Below, one piece after another: positions 37,193 to 47,945 of a DNA stretch of 64,000 nucleotides; the stretch's first letter is position 1, and each line of letters starts with the position of its first letter. A program made the translations under genes and the position numbers. The stretch comes from Candidula unifasciata (taxonomy: Eukaryota > Mollusca > Gastropoda > Stylommatophora > Geomitridae), in NCBI GenBank assembly GCA_905116865.2, contig CAJHNH020002779.1, positions 351,001 through 415,000 of the forward strand, given 5' to 3'. Under the pieces are notes generated by a model, which was not told where the DNA came from, did not search any database, and saw nothing but the letters and a program-made list of their open reading frames with translations.

Positions 37193-37800
37193 TTAGTAAA
37201 GGGCTCCTCCCCGTCCAGGACTGTTAGGCGTACTTGGCACATAGGGCTAGTCCTGTATTTTATAGGCAACTCGGTGGGTGATGTGGTCAGCATCACGCTG
37301 GCCACCCTTTCTTCTCAGGACTGCACATGGTACCCACTCAAGGCAGGGTCGACCTGGGAGAGCCAACATCAATTTTGAAAAAAAAAAAACACACACAAAA
37401 TATCCGCCTGCGTAAAGGTAAAGTCGGGAGATGTGAACCAGCGTCATTGCACACGGTTATAAACCATAAGTGCTCTGACACCAGTACGGACAGTTGATAA
37501 GAATTGTCCGCCTGTGTCGCCGTTCGCACGTAACTCTGTAGCTACAGCGACGTTCCTCCGTTTACCAGAGAGTATCATTCTGGTACCCATTTCCTAGAGG
37601 CTGGGTGAACCCCGTGAGCCGCCCGGTTTTGAACACCGAGCATGGGCTGCTGCGAGTCGCAGCTGGATTTGAAAGCGAGCTTCTTATCAACTGCGCTAAC
37701 GCCCCCCCCCCCCCACCCCCGTCCGCCTGCGTCAGGACTCCCAAAGCCACGACCTTCCGATTCACAGGCGAACGTCTAGCCGCTAGCCCACGGTGACTCC
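37193..37800 (-). mobile_element. Two partial SINE A copies
   Basis: 37193-37400 holds the tail and body (GATGTGGTCAGCATCACGCT) in reverse. 37560-37800 has the GGTACCCATTTCC body, an unrelated or scrambled middle with a poly-C tract, and a good head (CGAACGTCTAGCCGCTAG). They may be one broken copy or two. Confidence 0.65.
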
Positions 37801-38189
37801 CACTGACGGATTATTGTTAAAGAATTGACCTGAGTTTCCAAGTCTGCCCAGTCTGAAGGGATGCTAGGAAAAATACAGTCGGCTACATAAAATAAATAAA
37901 GAAGGGATGAAAAATACATTAAAATCGAGAGGATCGACTTCATTGCGCCGGGTTTTATCCTTTATGACACTGCCTCTCTCCACTGAACGGCTAACCGTCG
38001 GCCGAGAGAGCACAAAGCACGAACTTCCACTTAACCATTTCACCATGGAGACCTCCATGGAACGAAAGAGAAAGAAAGAGAGAAAGAAAAACAGAAAGAA
38101 AGAAGAAAGTGATGAGAAGAAAGAAATGGGGGTGGGGTGGAGGGGAGAAACACTAACACTTATGCGATTATTTACTTTAGCAATATGTA

Positions 38190-38462
38190 CTTGGCTAAGG
38201 CGTTGCGAGTCCGACTCGTTAGCCAGCATACCGCGATCGAAACCCACTGCAGGCTGCATGAATTTTTGTCGTGGAATGGGACGTCGCAGGTCGACCCAGC
38301 CTAAAATGGGTACCGGGATGGGCTGTCCTGGGAAAGTAAAGACAGCCGGCGTAATGCTGACCACATTACCCACAGAGTGCTGATGGTCTGTAAAAATATG
38401 GGACGCTCTGCCCATATGCCCGATGCGCCGAAAGGCGTGAAAAGGGATCTTTACTTTACTTA
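38190..38462 (+). mobile_element. SINE A variant (A') just before exon 3
   Basis: Head CGATCGAAACCCACTGCAGG, body TCGACCCAGCCTAAAATGGG, tail GGGATCTTTACTTTACTTAC. It ends about 25 bp before the exon 3 acceptor, so it may supply part of the branch/polypyrimidine region. Confidence 0.78.
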
Positions 38463-38487
38463 CTTGAGATCATTTCCATTTGTGCAG

Positions 38488-38691
38488 GGTTCTGCTTAAC
38501 ACCAGAATGTGTGAACATTGCAAGCACCCTCCTGACCTCTATGGACAGAACCGTGGACCCGTGTGAGGACTTCTACGAATACGCTTGTGGGGGCTGGATG
38601 AAGAACAACCCCATTCCTTCGGGCCACTCTCGTTGGGGCACTTTTGAGCTAATGTGGCAGAAGAATATGCTGGTGATGCGAAACGCCATAG
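38488..38691 (+). CDS. ECE-like: ECE-like M13 peptidase, exon 3 (start of ectodomain)
   Basis: Bounded by TTTGTGCAG| and ATAG|GTGAGT, entering and leaving in phase 1. It encodes the hallmark opening of the M13 ectodomain: CLTPEC, then STLLTSMDRTVDPCEDFYEY, then ACGGWMKNNPIPSGHSRWGT. The cysteines, DPC-x-DFY-x-YACGGW and the P-x-GHSRWGTF segment are strongly conserved in ECE and related to the neprilysin NDPCDNFYEYACGGW-type block. GHSRWGTF favours ECE over neprilysin. The zinc-binding HExxH and ExxxD motifs are far downstream in this family and are not in the window. A variant SINE A ends about 25 bp before the acceptor. Confidence 0.95.
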
Positions 38692-38754
38692 GTGAGTTCA
38701 ATTAGCTGCTTCGGTGTGTTTGACTGTTACCTCTTGTATATCGTTTACCATGTA

Positions 38755-39050
38755 GGCCAGATCTGTAAAACAAATGTGCGTACAAAACTCAAGTCCTGAA
38801 ACAAGACCACAGTCCAGAAGTGTACGAACAGCCACGACTTTCTGCCGGGGTTTACTGTTGATGAACAGGAAGAAGAAGGAGGAGGAGGAGGAGAAGAAGA
38901 AGAAGGAGAAGAAGAAGAAGAAGGAGGAGGAGGTGGAGAAAAAAAAGAAGAAGAAGAAGAAAAAGAGGGGGGGGGGGGGGTGGGAAGGAGGAGGAGAAGA
39001 AAAAGAAGAAGCAGAAAAAGAAGGAAAAAAAGGAGGAGAAGAAGAAGAAC
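38755..39050 (-). mobile_element. SINE D fragment with expanded GAA/GGA tail
   Basis: GGCCAGATCTGTAAAACAAA and AGTCCAGAAGTGTACGAACA precede GAAGAAGAAGGAGGAGGAGG-type sequence to about 39050. Frames on both strands are repeat artefacts. Confidence 0.75.
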
Positions 39051-39239
39051 ACCAATCATTTCATACCTAAACATGTATAGCTATCTCTTATAGCATCTTT
39101 CTCTATCTATAATTTTCCTCTTCATGCGTTTTGTGTGTGTTTTGTGTGTGTCTCTAGTTAGTTAGTTTAGCTAGTTAGTTAGTTAGTTAGTCGACAAATT
39201 ATCCTCATTACACGTCGAACCACTCAGTCCATAAGTGCT

Positions 39240-39655
39240 CGGTTTCCCTCCTCAGTAAATCCCTCAGCGCGTTCTATGTTGGTTTATTCTTCTTCTCAGC
39301 GCGTTCTATGTTGGTTTATTCTTCTTCTTTGACTACCCGCGTAGTGTTCTTGCTTAGCGACACCCCGTTTAACATGTTGTTCTTGCAGTCTGACCATGGT
39401 TGCAGATTCACAGTTCTCAGTTAATTTACGCAAACGTCTTAACTCTCTCAGAGCTTTTAGTATATAAGCCTGGTCCATGGCTTGTCTGGCTTTCACGGTA
39501 CCTGCAAGCGTATCAGCTTGCCCATTTCCTTGTACCCCCACATGTCCTGGCACGAATATGAAACTAATCCTTGTCAGCCGTGAATTCTGTAGAGCCACCA
39601 ACCATTGCCGTTGTTTGTCTCTACTTAATTAAAATAGACCAAGCAAGATAATGTA
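39240..39655 (-). pseudogene. Non-LTR element RNase H fragment
   Basis: The frame 39601-39296 contains ISFIFVPGHVGVQGNGQADT followed by LAG, the last catalytic block (PGH-x-G-x-x-GN-x-x-AD-x-LA) of retroelement RNase H domains found in I/Jockey-type LINEs. The tail QEHYAGSQRRRINQHR ends the frame. A 38-bp 3' segment is duplicated in tandem at 39261-39325. Earlier domains are absent. Confidence 0.65.
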
Positions 39656-39857
39656 TCCAATTTTATAAGAAAACTTTTCTTAGTCGCGGCGCCTTTCATC
39701 AGTTAAAATTTTTCACGGCGCCCTAACCTAAGTAAAAGTATGACTATTCGTATGTAAGAGATAAATAAAACATGTGTATCTTCGAATATTTCGCGGCGCC
39801 CCTGTGAAGAAGTCGCGGCTCCCCTGTGCGCCGCAGCGCACAGTTTGGGAATCACTG
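39656..39857 (-). mobile_element. hAT-type MITE family 1, copy 3
   Basis: Reverse-oriented copy. The well-preserved terminus reads CAGTTTGGGAATCACTG at the right edge and AACTTTTCTTAGTCGCGGCG near the left. The outermost left terminus is degraded, so the left boundary is approximate. Confidence 0.72.
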
Positions 39858-40397
39858 CCCTATGCGATGCCCTATCCTCAAGAGGAAAGACTAACACAAC
39901 TAACTTATAGCCAGGGGCTCCAAAGTCGACGTCGTAGTAATGCTTTACATTTATTTTCCCCACAGAGTATGCCCTAATTGGTAGCTCAGCTTGTTTTCTC
40001 CGTCACCTGATCAGTTTGAATGTATTTCTTTCTTTCTCTTAGCTCCGTATTGATGATTTTATACCGGAGCTGTTGAAATCAGCGTCCTTGGAATAAATAT
40101 ATACGTTAGTAAAACTGTTAGAACTAGAATTTGGTTTGTTTTTGAAAATAAAGCAGTATTTCAACTGGCACTTACATGTAAATTGATAAATATAATTGGA
40201 TTTGGTTTACGCAGACACGAGCAGCCTAATAGGTGGGTTTGGGATAGGAGTGGTCTTGTACCTCATTACTAGAACAGTTGAAAAGAATGTTTAGCCAACA
40301 GCTGTTTTTAATGGGTCCTGAGGGATGTATGACGTCATCACCTGGAAAAGTTAGTTGGATGAAAACTCGTAGTTTGGGCACTGGAATTCTGTTCAGG

Positions 40398-40515
40398 GTA
40401 GGGTTGGGTATGGCAAACTACTGGAGGTAAATTTGCCTAGAAAAACCACACAACAGCCAGGAGCTGTTGGGGTTGGTTTTGCAACGTCCTGTAAAGGATA
40501 GGCAATTAACCTAAT
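40398..40515 (+). repeat. SINE C fragment, left arm of an inverted pair
   Basis: Reads TGCCTAGAAAAACCACACAA through GCAACGTCCTGTAAAGGATA. Its reverse complement recurs at about 40572-40672. Confidence 0.8.
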
Positions 40516-40562
40516 ATCTTCTGCGCTTCTTGTCAGAACATCCAAATACCCAACCCTACCAG

Positions 40563-40800
40563 GTTAGTTAGTTGCCTATCCTTTGCATGACGTTGCAGAA
40601 CCAACCCCAACAGCTCCTGGCTGTTGTGTGGTTTTTCTAGGCAAATTTACCTCCAGTAGTTCGCCATTGCTATCTGGATGGTCGGCCCCCCTGATACCAC
40701 TGTCGAAACCAACGCAAGGCGCATGGCCCGCAGCTGGGATCGAACCCAGCACCCCGGCATTACGAAGCGTAGAAGATATTAGAGCCAATTAAAATTGCCA
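40563..40800 (-). mobile_element. SINE C copy, right arm of an inverted pair
   Basis: Full reverse copy with the tRNA-like head at the right (TGGGATCGAACCCAGCACCC contains a B-box complement). Together with 40398-40515 it can form a stem of about 100 bp. Confidence 0.83.
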
Positions 40801-41194
40801 ACATATTTTTAATACACAATCAGGGAGCTGATAAGTGGAACAGCCTTTTCCTACTTTTATCAGACAAAATTGTATTGTCAAGATAGCATTTAAGAGGTCA
40901 AACTTCATCCAGTTTTTTAGGTTAGATTTGATACATTCACTCCGAATGATAAACATCTAGAAAAACATCCACCATCTAAACGTCAAAGACGCCATCTAAA
41001 TGCAAGGAAAAACATCTAAATCTGGATGTAAAACATCCGAAGTGGCAACACTGCATATGAGGCCGTTCGCCTCGTGAAGGTTGTGGATTTGATTTCAGCC
41101 TAGGTCCTTCAGTTTTTGAGTGCAGTTGCTAGTGATCCGTGGGGATCATTGCTGGAGCTTTCTGGCTTTGGATTTTTGCAGTGTTTAGATCAGT

Positions 41195-41435
41195 GAGTCG
41201 GCTCTGTGGCTAAGTCGATGCGAACACTTCGTAATGCCGGGATGCCGGGTTCGATCCCAGCTGCGGGCCATGCGCCTTGCGTTGGGTTTGACAGTGGTAT
41301 CAATAAAACCGACCGCCCATAAAGCACTGGCAAACTACTGAACGTAAATTTGCCTAGAAAAACCACACAACAGCCAGGGGCTGTTGGGGCTGGTTCTGCA
41401 ACGTCCTGTAAAGGATACGCAACTAACCTTTTAGA
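41195..41435 (+). mobile_element. SINE C copy
   Basis: Head GTCGGCTCTGTGGCTAAGTC, B-box GGGTTCGATCCCAGC and body CACAACAGCCAGGGGCTGTT. Confidence 0.83.
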
Positions 41436-41702
41436 TGGGTGACCAACTGTCTGGAGAGGATTCCTGAGCCATATGGCATAAAACACAGGACAGTGAAGGC
41501 AGTCCTCTTGCATTTAATCCTGTAAAAAAAAAAAAAAAAAGAAACGAATCTCAGGATGCCAGTCTAATCCATTCCATGACTGAGCTGATATAGCGAAATA
41601 GCTCGTATCCTGAAACTGTTTTACGCATCAAAATTAATGTAAATAATTTTACTTGTTTTGAGGTGTTAAAAAAAAAATCGGCTAGCCTAATCTTCCCGAA
41701 AA

Positions 41703-41975
41703 GCTCGTATTCAGGTGCACTTGTATCCTGAACAGCTCGTATTCAGGTACACTTGTATCCTGAACAGCTCGTATCCACGTGCACTTGTATCCTGAAAAAC
41801 TCGTATCTACGTGTACTTGTATCCTGAAAAACTCGTATCCACGTGTACTTGTATCCTGAAAAACTCGTATCTACGTGTATTTTTATCCTGAAAAACTCGT
41901 ATCCAGGTGTACTTGTATCCTGGAAAAACTCGTATCCAGGTGCACTTATATCCTGAAAAACTCGTATCTTCTGAG
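41703..41975. repeat. 32-bp minisatellite, about 8 units
   Basis: The unit is built on CTCGTATCCACGTGTACTTG and TATCCTGAAAAA, with TACGTG/CAGGTG variants. Confidence 0.9.
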
Positions 41976-42285
41976 GTTCCAGTGTACTTTGGAAAATAAC
42001 AGAAAGGAGAGCCATGAAAAGATATCCGTCCAGAGAGGAAGTAGAACTACTAAGCAGCAAATTATCACAAACGACAAATAAAAGTTGCGGATAGAAAGCA
42101 TTCATCAGCAAATAACACAAACGAACAGTGATACACTATTTGATATGTTAGTCGATTAGCCCCCTCCGGCCTGCAAGCTTAAGCTTTACCGTACGATCAT
42201 GAGATTACAAAATGTCATTCTGGATGGCAGGCCAACATGGCAAATTCTAGATAAACTGTTCAGCCTCCAAAGAAGTTACAGTTAA

Positions 42286-42640
42286 AAAGTTAATTGCGTA
42301 TCCTTTACAGGACGTTGCAGAACCAGCTCCAGCATGTTTTGGCTGTTGTGCTTTTTCTAAGGCAGTGGTTCTGTACCCAATACCGCCACCCTTTAACACA
42401 GTCCCTCATATTTTGGCGACCCCCAAAACAATTATTTTTGTTGCTACTTCATAATTTCAGTAAATGTATGTTTTGCGATCGTCTTTGGCGACTCCTGTGA
42501 GAGGGTCGTCCTACCCCCCCCCCCCGCCAAAAAAAGGGGGTCACGACCCATAGGTTGAGAACCGCTATTCTAAGTCCTGTAGTTTACCATTGGACGGTCG
42601 GCTCTCGATACCACTTTCGCAGTTTTCAGGGAGATGCCCT
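42286..42640 (-). mobile_element. SINE C copy interrupted by a SPIN-like MITE
   Basis: The left part (GTATCCTTTACAGGACGTTG to TGTGCTTTTTCTAA) and right part (CCTGTAGTTTACCATTGGAC) flank the hAT element at 42363-42567. The tRNA head is missing. Confidence 0.78.
42363..42567 (+). mobile_element. SPIN/URR1-like hAT MITE, copy 2, inside a SINE C
   Basis: 205 bp with ends CAGTGGTTCTGTACC and GGTTGAGAACCGCTA and flanking 8-mers TTCTAAGG/TTCTAAGT (7 of 8). It shares the ACCCTTTAA, GGCGACCCCC, GTTGCTACTTCATAA and GTCTTTGGCGAC blocks with the copy at 3297. A poly-C tract has expanded internally. The SINE C consensus resumes on the far side, so it transposed into that SINE. Confidence 0.88.
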
Positions 42641-42785
42641 GGGGATCGTCGCCAGAGCTACAGAGTTCGTTTTCTCTGCGGTGCTCTCGGCAGGCGGCTA
42701 GCCATTCTGCGGACAGAGACGAAGCCATATGGGATAAAACCCGGTGCAGTGAAGTAAATCATCTCGACTTTAACCTTTAACCTTT
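42641..42785 (+). repeat. SINE E 3' part before exon 4
   Basis: GCTCTCGGCAGGCGGCTAGC, ATATGGGATAAAACCCGGTG and CTCGACTTTAACCTTTAACC. Ends about 135 bp before the exon 4 acceptor. Reverse copies lie at 37915-38050 and 57200-57350, and a partial plus copy at 41050-41185. Confidence 0.72.
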
Positions 42786-42920
42786 TTCTGTACGTTGAGG
42801 TGTCTCTAAAACAAAAACGAAACAAAATCAAAAGTGCTTTTGTCTTTATTATATATAAAATTGTTAGTGTGATATTTTCCAGCGGTTTGACTTCTAACGT
42901 CTCTTGGACAATTTCTGCAG

Positions 42921-43213
42921 ACAAACCGGATTCGTCTTTCACCAGCACAGCTCAGCTGAAGGCAAAGAAATACTTTCAGTCCTGTATGGACGAAGACAAG
43001 CTGATAGAGAAGGCTGGGCCCAAACCTCTGCTGGATCTGATCGATGGGCTCGGATGGGGCATCAACATCAGTGCCTGGGACCATGGCTGGGAGATTGACA
43101 GCAGGTGGAACCTCAATAAGATGTTGGAGGATGTACACCTCTGGAATGTTGCATCGTTGTTTACGGTGTGGGTAGCAGAGGACGACAAGAATTCCAGTGT
43201 CAATGTACTGCAG
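42921..43213 (+). CDS. ECE-like: ECE-like M13 peptidase, exon 4 (N-terminal ectodomain)
   Basis: Runs from acceptor TTTCTGCAG| (phase 1) to donor CTGCAG|GTGAGT (phase 0). It encodes 97 codons plus the shared one, with landmarks AKKYFQSCMDEDKLIEKAG, PLLDLIDGLGWGINISAW and SLFTVWVAEDDKNSSVNVLQ. These correspond to the AQ-x-YY-x-CMNE, P-L-x-x-LI-x-x-LGGWNIT-x-W and F-x-V-x-V-x-x-DSKNS-x-x-N-V-x-Q blocks of ECE. NIS and NSS are potential N-glycosylation sites in similar places to the family. With exons 1-3 the open frame is 759 bases, exactly 253 codons. No continuation (the expected DQSGLGLP-x-RDYY block) was recognised before 64000, so the gene runs off the window. A SINE B begins about 34 bp after the donor. 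Confidence 0.95.
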
Positions 43214-43246
43214 GTGAGTAGTGTGCTGCCGTTGTATTATTTTGTT

Positions 43247-43620
43247 TGAAGTTTGAACAACGGACCAACATCATGGCACACGGGAAGTAACCCACAAGTG
43301 CTCCGTTCTTCTTCTAACTCAAGTCGTGCGAAGAAGCTCAGCACAGTGCAGAGACTCTGTAGCACCGGCGAGGATCCTGAAATACTTTGGGGAGATGTTT
43401 AACTTCAAATTTTCCTCAGGCCACTCTTTTCGATTTGCATCTGCCAAGGGAATTTTTACGTGCGCAACAATGCACACGGGCGTCCGATCTTACTACCCAG
43501 AGACCAGCGGGAGTTACTAGAAGTCTAAGTTGACGTGAAAAAATCCCAGCCCTTACCGCGGATTAAACCCGGAATCTCCAGCACTCGAGGCAGATACCAT
43601 GCTTAGAAGGCCCCCTCCTC
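43247..43620 (-). mobile_element. SINE B copy after exon 4
   Basis: Reverse-oriented, about 370 bp: GTTTGAACAACGGACCAACA end, TGCACACGGGCGTCCGATCT middle, CCGGAATCTCCAGCACTCGA head. Begins about 34 bp after the exon 4 donor. Confidence 0.8.
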
Positions 43621-43935
43621 CCAATGAGGCCCCGCAACCCACATGGGGAATTTTTTCTGACTCTGCTTTCGTAGACATATAACTCGGTGTGGGTTCCAAG
43701 GCATCATTTGAAAACGTGGGGTGGGGTGGGGGGAGATGCCGCTACTCATATACAGAAGAAGGTGTAGATGTAGAAGCAGCAGAAGAAAAAATACACTGCT
43801 AGCTACCGTGTGGGTTTCTATGCTCCATATGGGGGGGGGGGGGGGGGGGGAGAATAAACTAACTGCGTCTTAACAAGCGTATTGGAAAACGTTTGCCTAA
43901 CATCGACTGTATTGGATCGAAATGCCTACATTTCG

Positions 43936-44050
43936 CAACCTAGCTGTAAATCACAACTTAGCTTTAAATCACAACCTAGCTGTAAATTACAACCTAGCTA
44001 TAAATCATAACCTAGCTGTAAACCACAACCTACATGTAAATCACAACACA
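43936..44050. repeat. 18-bp tandem repeat, about 6 units
   Basis: The unit CACAACCTAGCTGTAAAT is repeated with point changes. A lone related unit appears near 18570. Confidence 0.85.
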
Positions 44051-44554
44051 TTCACCAACCGCCCTCGTAAGTGCTGACACAAAGGACCAACGTACGGCGA
44101 AGGAAATTTGGAGTGGTAAAGACAGCACTTGTCGAAAATACTGGAAAAGGAGTTCAAACGGCTATGAAAACAATGCGTCTATACTTTTAAACTTTAACAC
44201 CGACGCCGCCTTTCCTCAGTCTTCGTCCATCTGTCTCTTTGGGAGACTACGGATGTCTCGTTTGTGAACGCATTAATGGGAGAAAATATATTGCTTCCGA
44301 ATTAATGAGCGCTCTTGAGCGAGCAAATGCGCTGGGGAAGTTCCTGAACTTTCGATCATCTGTCGGAGGATTTAGGACGCGGTATGTTATTGTGGTTAGT
44401 TTGTGTGTGTCTGTGTGTGTGTGGGTGGGGAGGGGGGGGGGGTTCAGGGTGGGGCCTGGTTGAGGAATACAATCGGTTTTAAAAGGCGGATAAAAGGTTA
44501 TTGGGCGCGTGTCTGGGATCTCCCTTGTTGGTCTGTCATCTCCCTTCTTCGTGT

Positions 44555-44695
44555 TCTCCGGCTGTAAACTGTGGTGGAAAGTTCTGGTTCTTCATCCAAT
44601 TCTGGACTTTGGTCTTCTCCCAGAACTTGAATTTTACGTGCCCACTAGTTTTACAGATCTGGCTTATTTGAATGCAGACTGCTGGTGTATTCCTT
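44555..44695 (+). repeat. SINE D fragment
   Basis: Shows GGCTGTAAACTGTGGTGGAA, TTTTACAGATCTGGCTTATT and GCAGACTGCTGGTGTATTCC. An older piece is visible at 1383-1560, and G-tract-bearing pieces at 43670-43860. Confidence 0.7.
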
Positions 44696-44829
44696 GTATG
44701 GTATGACGTTACAGTGCTGTCTTAGAGGCAGATCATTTGATAATTGCCTTGTTTATGTAATTTAGAATTAGTTTTGGGCTGACGTTTTTTCTTACACCTC
44801 ATTCCTGATGTTATCTCTTCTAGTTGCTC

Positions 44830-45186
44830 CTGCAGCGTGACATCTTATATCCCTGGATACTAATTATCATTTCTGGTGTGCCAATCACAAACCAAGAAAC
44901 CCTAAACAGTATGATAACCAAGAGAAAATTGAAATGGCTTGGCCACTTTATGAGAATAAATCCTGATATACCTGCCAAAAACAGCTGTCACGTGGATACC
45001 AGAGGGAACGAGAAAAATAGGGCGCCCAAAAACAACATGGAGACGAACGATGAATAGTGACCCGAGTGCGGCATCTCTGACATGGGAAAACTGCACTGAA
45101 GATTGCACAGGACACGAAAGCATGGAAAGCCCTCTCTGAAGCCTCATGTGCCACTAGGCATAAAGATAACTGATGATGATGATGAC
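44830..45186 (+). pseudogene. LINE 3'-end fragment with GAT tail
   Basis: The frame reads PITNQETLNSMITKRKLKWL then GHFMRINPDIPAK, the L-x-WLGH-x-x-R motif of an RTE-type C-terminus. A shift follows, then an R-KIGRPKTTWRR-like stretch and the shared 3' end GTGACCCGAGTGCGGCATCT. It ends in a GAT repeat. Same family as 20900-21045. Confidence 0.7.
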
Positions 45187-45254
45187 TGAATCAATACATA
45201 TTAATTTGTTTATCATATTGTCTCCTTGGCCCTCAAGGGTTCCCCAGATATTTA

Positions 45255-45345
45255 TTTATGTAAGGCAGACTGTGCCAGCGTGATACTGACCACATCAACC
45301 GTTGAGAGCCGATGAATCTGTTAAAATATGGGAAAGCATCATTTT
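45255..45345 (+). repeat. SINE A body fragment
   Basis: Shows AGACTGTGCCAGCGTGATAC and GACCACATCAACC, matching the middle of the family. Confidence 0.5.
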
Positions 45346-45467
45346 TTAAAAAATACGTTTCAAGTCTTAGAAAAGGACTTTCACATTGTTTTTCTAAATT
45401 TAAAGAATCATTTGAATCTTCCTACTGGTTTTGCACACTTAGTTCGTTTTTACTTCTGAGTTTATGT

Positions 45468-45955
45468 TGGTATCACTAGTATATGCCGCTAATAATGCAA
45501 ATTATTTGAGGGTTGAGGAATGAAGATCTTGAGGAATAATGAATGAAGATTCCTGGTTGAGGAATGAGAAATGAAGATTTCTGGTTGAGGAATGAGAAAT
45601 GAAGATTTCTGGTTGAGGAATGAGAATTGAAGATTTCTGGTTGAGGAATGAGGAATGAAGATTCCTGGTTGAGGAATGAGGAATGAAGATTTCTGGTTGA
45701 GGAATGAGGAATGAAGATTTCTGGTTGAGGAATGAGAAATGAATATTTCTGGTTGAGGAATGAGAAATTAAAATTTCTGGTTGAGGAATGAGGAATGAAG
45801 ATTCCTGGTTGAGGAATGAGAAATAAAGATTTCTGGTTGAGGAATGTTCATTCCTGATTCCTCAACCATGAATCTTCATTCCTCATTCCTCAAAATCTTC
45901 ATTCCCCAACCCTCAAATAATATGCATTATTAGCGGCATATACTACTGGTGTCAC
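45468..45955. mobile_element. Inverted-repeat element with a 28-bp minisatellite core
   Basis: Ends of about 50-60 bp are inverted: AGTATATGCCGCTAATAATG and TTATTTGAGGGTTGAGGAAT on the left, mirrored near 45890-45945. Between them are about 11 tandem units of GATTTCTGGTTGAGGAATGA type, with a short reversed piece at 45850-45890. It looks like a MITE whose interior became a minisatellite. It interrupts the TGTTGATATCACC-type array. Confidence 0.72.
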
Positions 45956-46300
45956 TCATTTTAGTATCGCCTGTGTTTGTATCACATATTTTCGTATCAC
46001 CTGTGTTGATACCACACGTGTTGATCTATCCTGTGTTAATTTCACCCATTTTAATATAACCCATATTGATATAACCCATTTTGATATCTCCTATGTTGAT
46101 ATCACCCATGTTGATATACCCATGTTGATATCACCCATGTTGATATCACCAGTGTTAATATCAACCTTGTTGATAGCATCCGTGATAATATCATGTATGT
46201 TAATTTCACTCGTTGTGATTTGACCCATGTTGATATCGCCCCTACAATCACACATGTTAATATCACCAGTTTTGAGTTAACACCACGATTGGTTACATAA
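45956..46300. repeat. Degenerate TGTTGATATCACC-type tandem repeat
   Basis: About 20 units of 15-18 bp based on GTTGATATCACCCAT. One unit (TATGTTGGTATCACT) lies left of the inverted-repeat element at 45468. Confidence 0.75.
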
Positions 46301-46359
46301 TTGAGTGTTTTCACAACGCCACTGTTTTTAGAGATATCACCCAACGGTAGAGTGAGGGG

Positions 46360-46775
46360 GGGGGGGGGCGGGCTGCGTGGTCTAGGCCTTGTGTCCGCCT
46401 CGAGTGCTAGATGTTCCGGGTTCAATCCCCGGTAATGGCTGGGTTTTTTCCCCACGTTGACTTGGACTTCTAGTAATTCCCCCTGGTCTCTGATAAGTGA
46501 GATCGGACGCCCGTGTGCATCGTTGCGCACGTAAAAATAATCCCTTGGCAGTTGGAAATCGAAAATAGTAGCCTAACAGCGCTGCCCGGTCAACAATTTG
46601 GAGTTAAAAACCTGCCCAAAGTATTTCAGGATCCTCGCCGGTGCTGCAGAGCCTGTGCACTGTGCTGAGCTTCTTCGCACTCAGACTTGAGTTAGAAGAA
46701 AAAACGCAGCACTTATGGGTAACTACCCGTGTGCCATGATGTTGATCCGTTGTGCAAACCTCAAACCCAACGCTG
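46360..46775 (+). mobile_element. SINE B copy
   Basis: Head GTGCTAGATGTTCCGGGTTC (B-box GGTTCAATCCC follows), middle GATCGGACGCCCGTGTGCAT, 3' part ACCCGTGTGCCATGATGTTG. A poly-G run precedes the head. Confidence 0.82.
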
Positions 46776-47085
46776 CACTTACCCCCTTATTTACACGATC
46801 TCCGACAGCAGCCCTGCAAACCCTTGATATCTCTGAAAGCGACAAAACAATGATGGATGTTAATGGGAAAATTTGATCCCCAACATGATGCCGAAAATGG
46901 GAAATTAATGGAGCCTAACAGTTATATGACCCGTCTGTCTAAAAAAAAAAAAAAAACACAGAATCGATCAATTTCAATTGATGGCGTTTCTTTACGCCAG
47001 TGGTCTTCAACATGTTTCAGGTAGCGCTGCCGAGTATATGACAAGACCACCTCACTCACCGACGCCCCCTCAGCTAGTAGTAGTA

Positions 47086-47135
47086 GAGGCAGCAGCAAAC
47101 AGTAGTAGTAGTAGTAGTAGTAGTAGTAGCAGCAG

Positions 47136-47193
<58 letters not shown>

Positions 47194-47515
47194 AGCAGCA
47201 GTAATAGTACTACTAGTAGTAGTAGCAACAACAGTAGTAGTAGTAGCAGATACAGTAGTAGTGGTAGTAGTAGCAGATGCAGTAGTAGTGGTAGTAGTAG
47301 CAGATGCAGTAGTAGTGGTAGTAGTGGCAGTATCATCATCAATATCGTCATCGTCATCAGCAGCAGTAGTAGCAGTATCATCTACCGCAACAGCAGCAGT
47401 AGTAGTACTAGTAGTAGCAGCAGTAACAGCAGCAGCAGTAGTAGCAGCAGCAGCAGTAGTAGTTCTAGTAGCAGGAGTAGCAGTAGTTGTAGTAGCAGTT
47501 GTAGTAGTAGCACAT
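47086..47515. repeat. AGT/AGC/ATC trinucleotide mosaic
   Basis: Blocks of AGT, AGC and ATC. Frames read poly-Ser/Ile on plus and Ala/Thr/Asp on minus. A second mosaic at 51021-51600 has an internal duplication (TAGTGGTAGTACCAAAGCTA at about 51275 and 51377). Confidence 0.93.
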
Positions 47516-47945
47516 AACAACATGTGATTAAAAAAGAACAGGACAATAAGATGAATCCCGAGTAATATTATAAGAAACTGGAGAAAACATGCACATATTT
47601 CAGTGTCAGATAAAGGAAACATTCATCAACAACTGGTAACTTAGTGTCCAAATATCACTGTGATCTAGACACTGTTTTGTCTTGATGACACCTGTTATTT
47701 TTGATCTAGTCATCGACGCGGCGTGACGGAAATCACTTTCCCTATCAAGCTGACTGCGTTGTTGTTTAGTTTTCGTGACTGTTAAAGCCGGAAAACCTGA
47801 TTGTTAGAAGATAGAAATAAATGCACTGCACTTCAAAATTACTTAACGACCCCCCATGACACTCACCCCCCCCCCCCCGCCCCACCCGGGGTTGAAGACC
47901 ACGGCTTTTCAACGAATACGGCAGTGTTTCCTAAGCTTTTAAAAT

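Noticed and set aside
44221..44384. Possible fifth exon of the ECE-like gene (TTTCCTCAG| to GCG|GTATGT)
   Set aside because: The required phase 0 reading hits a TGA and the open frame shows no similarity to the expected next M13 block.
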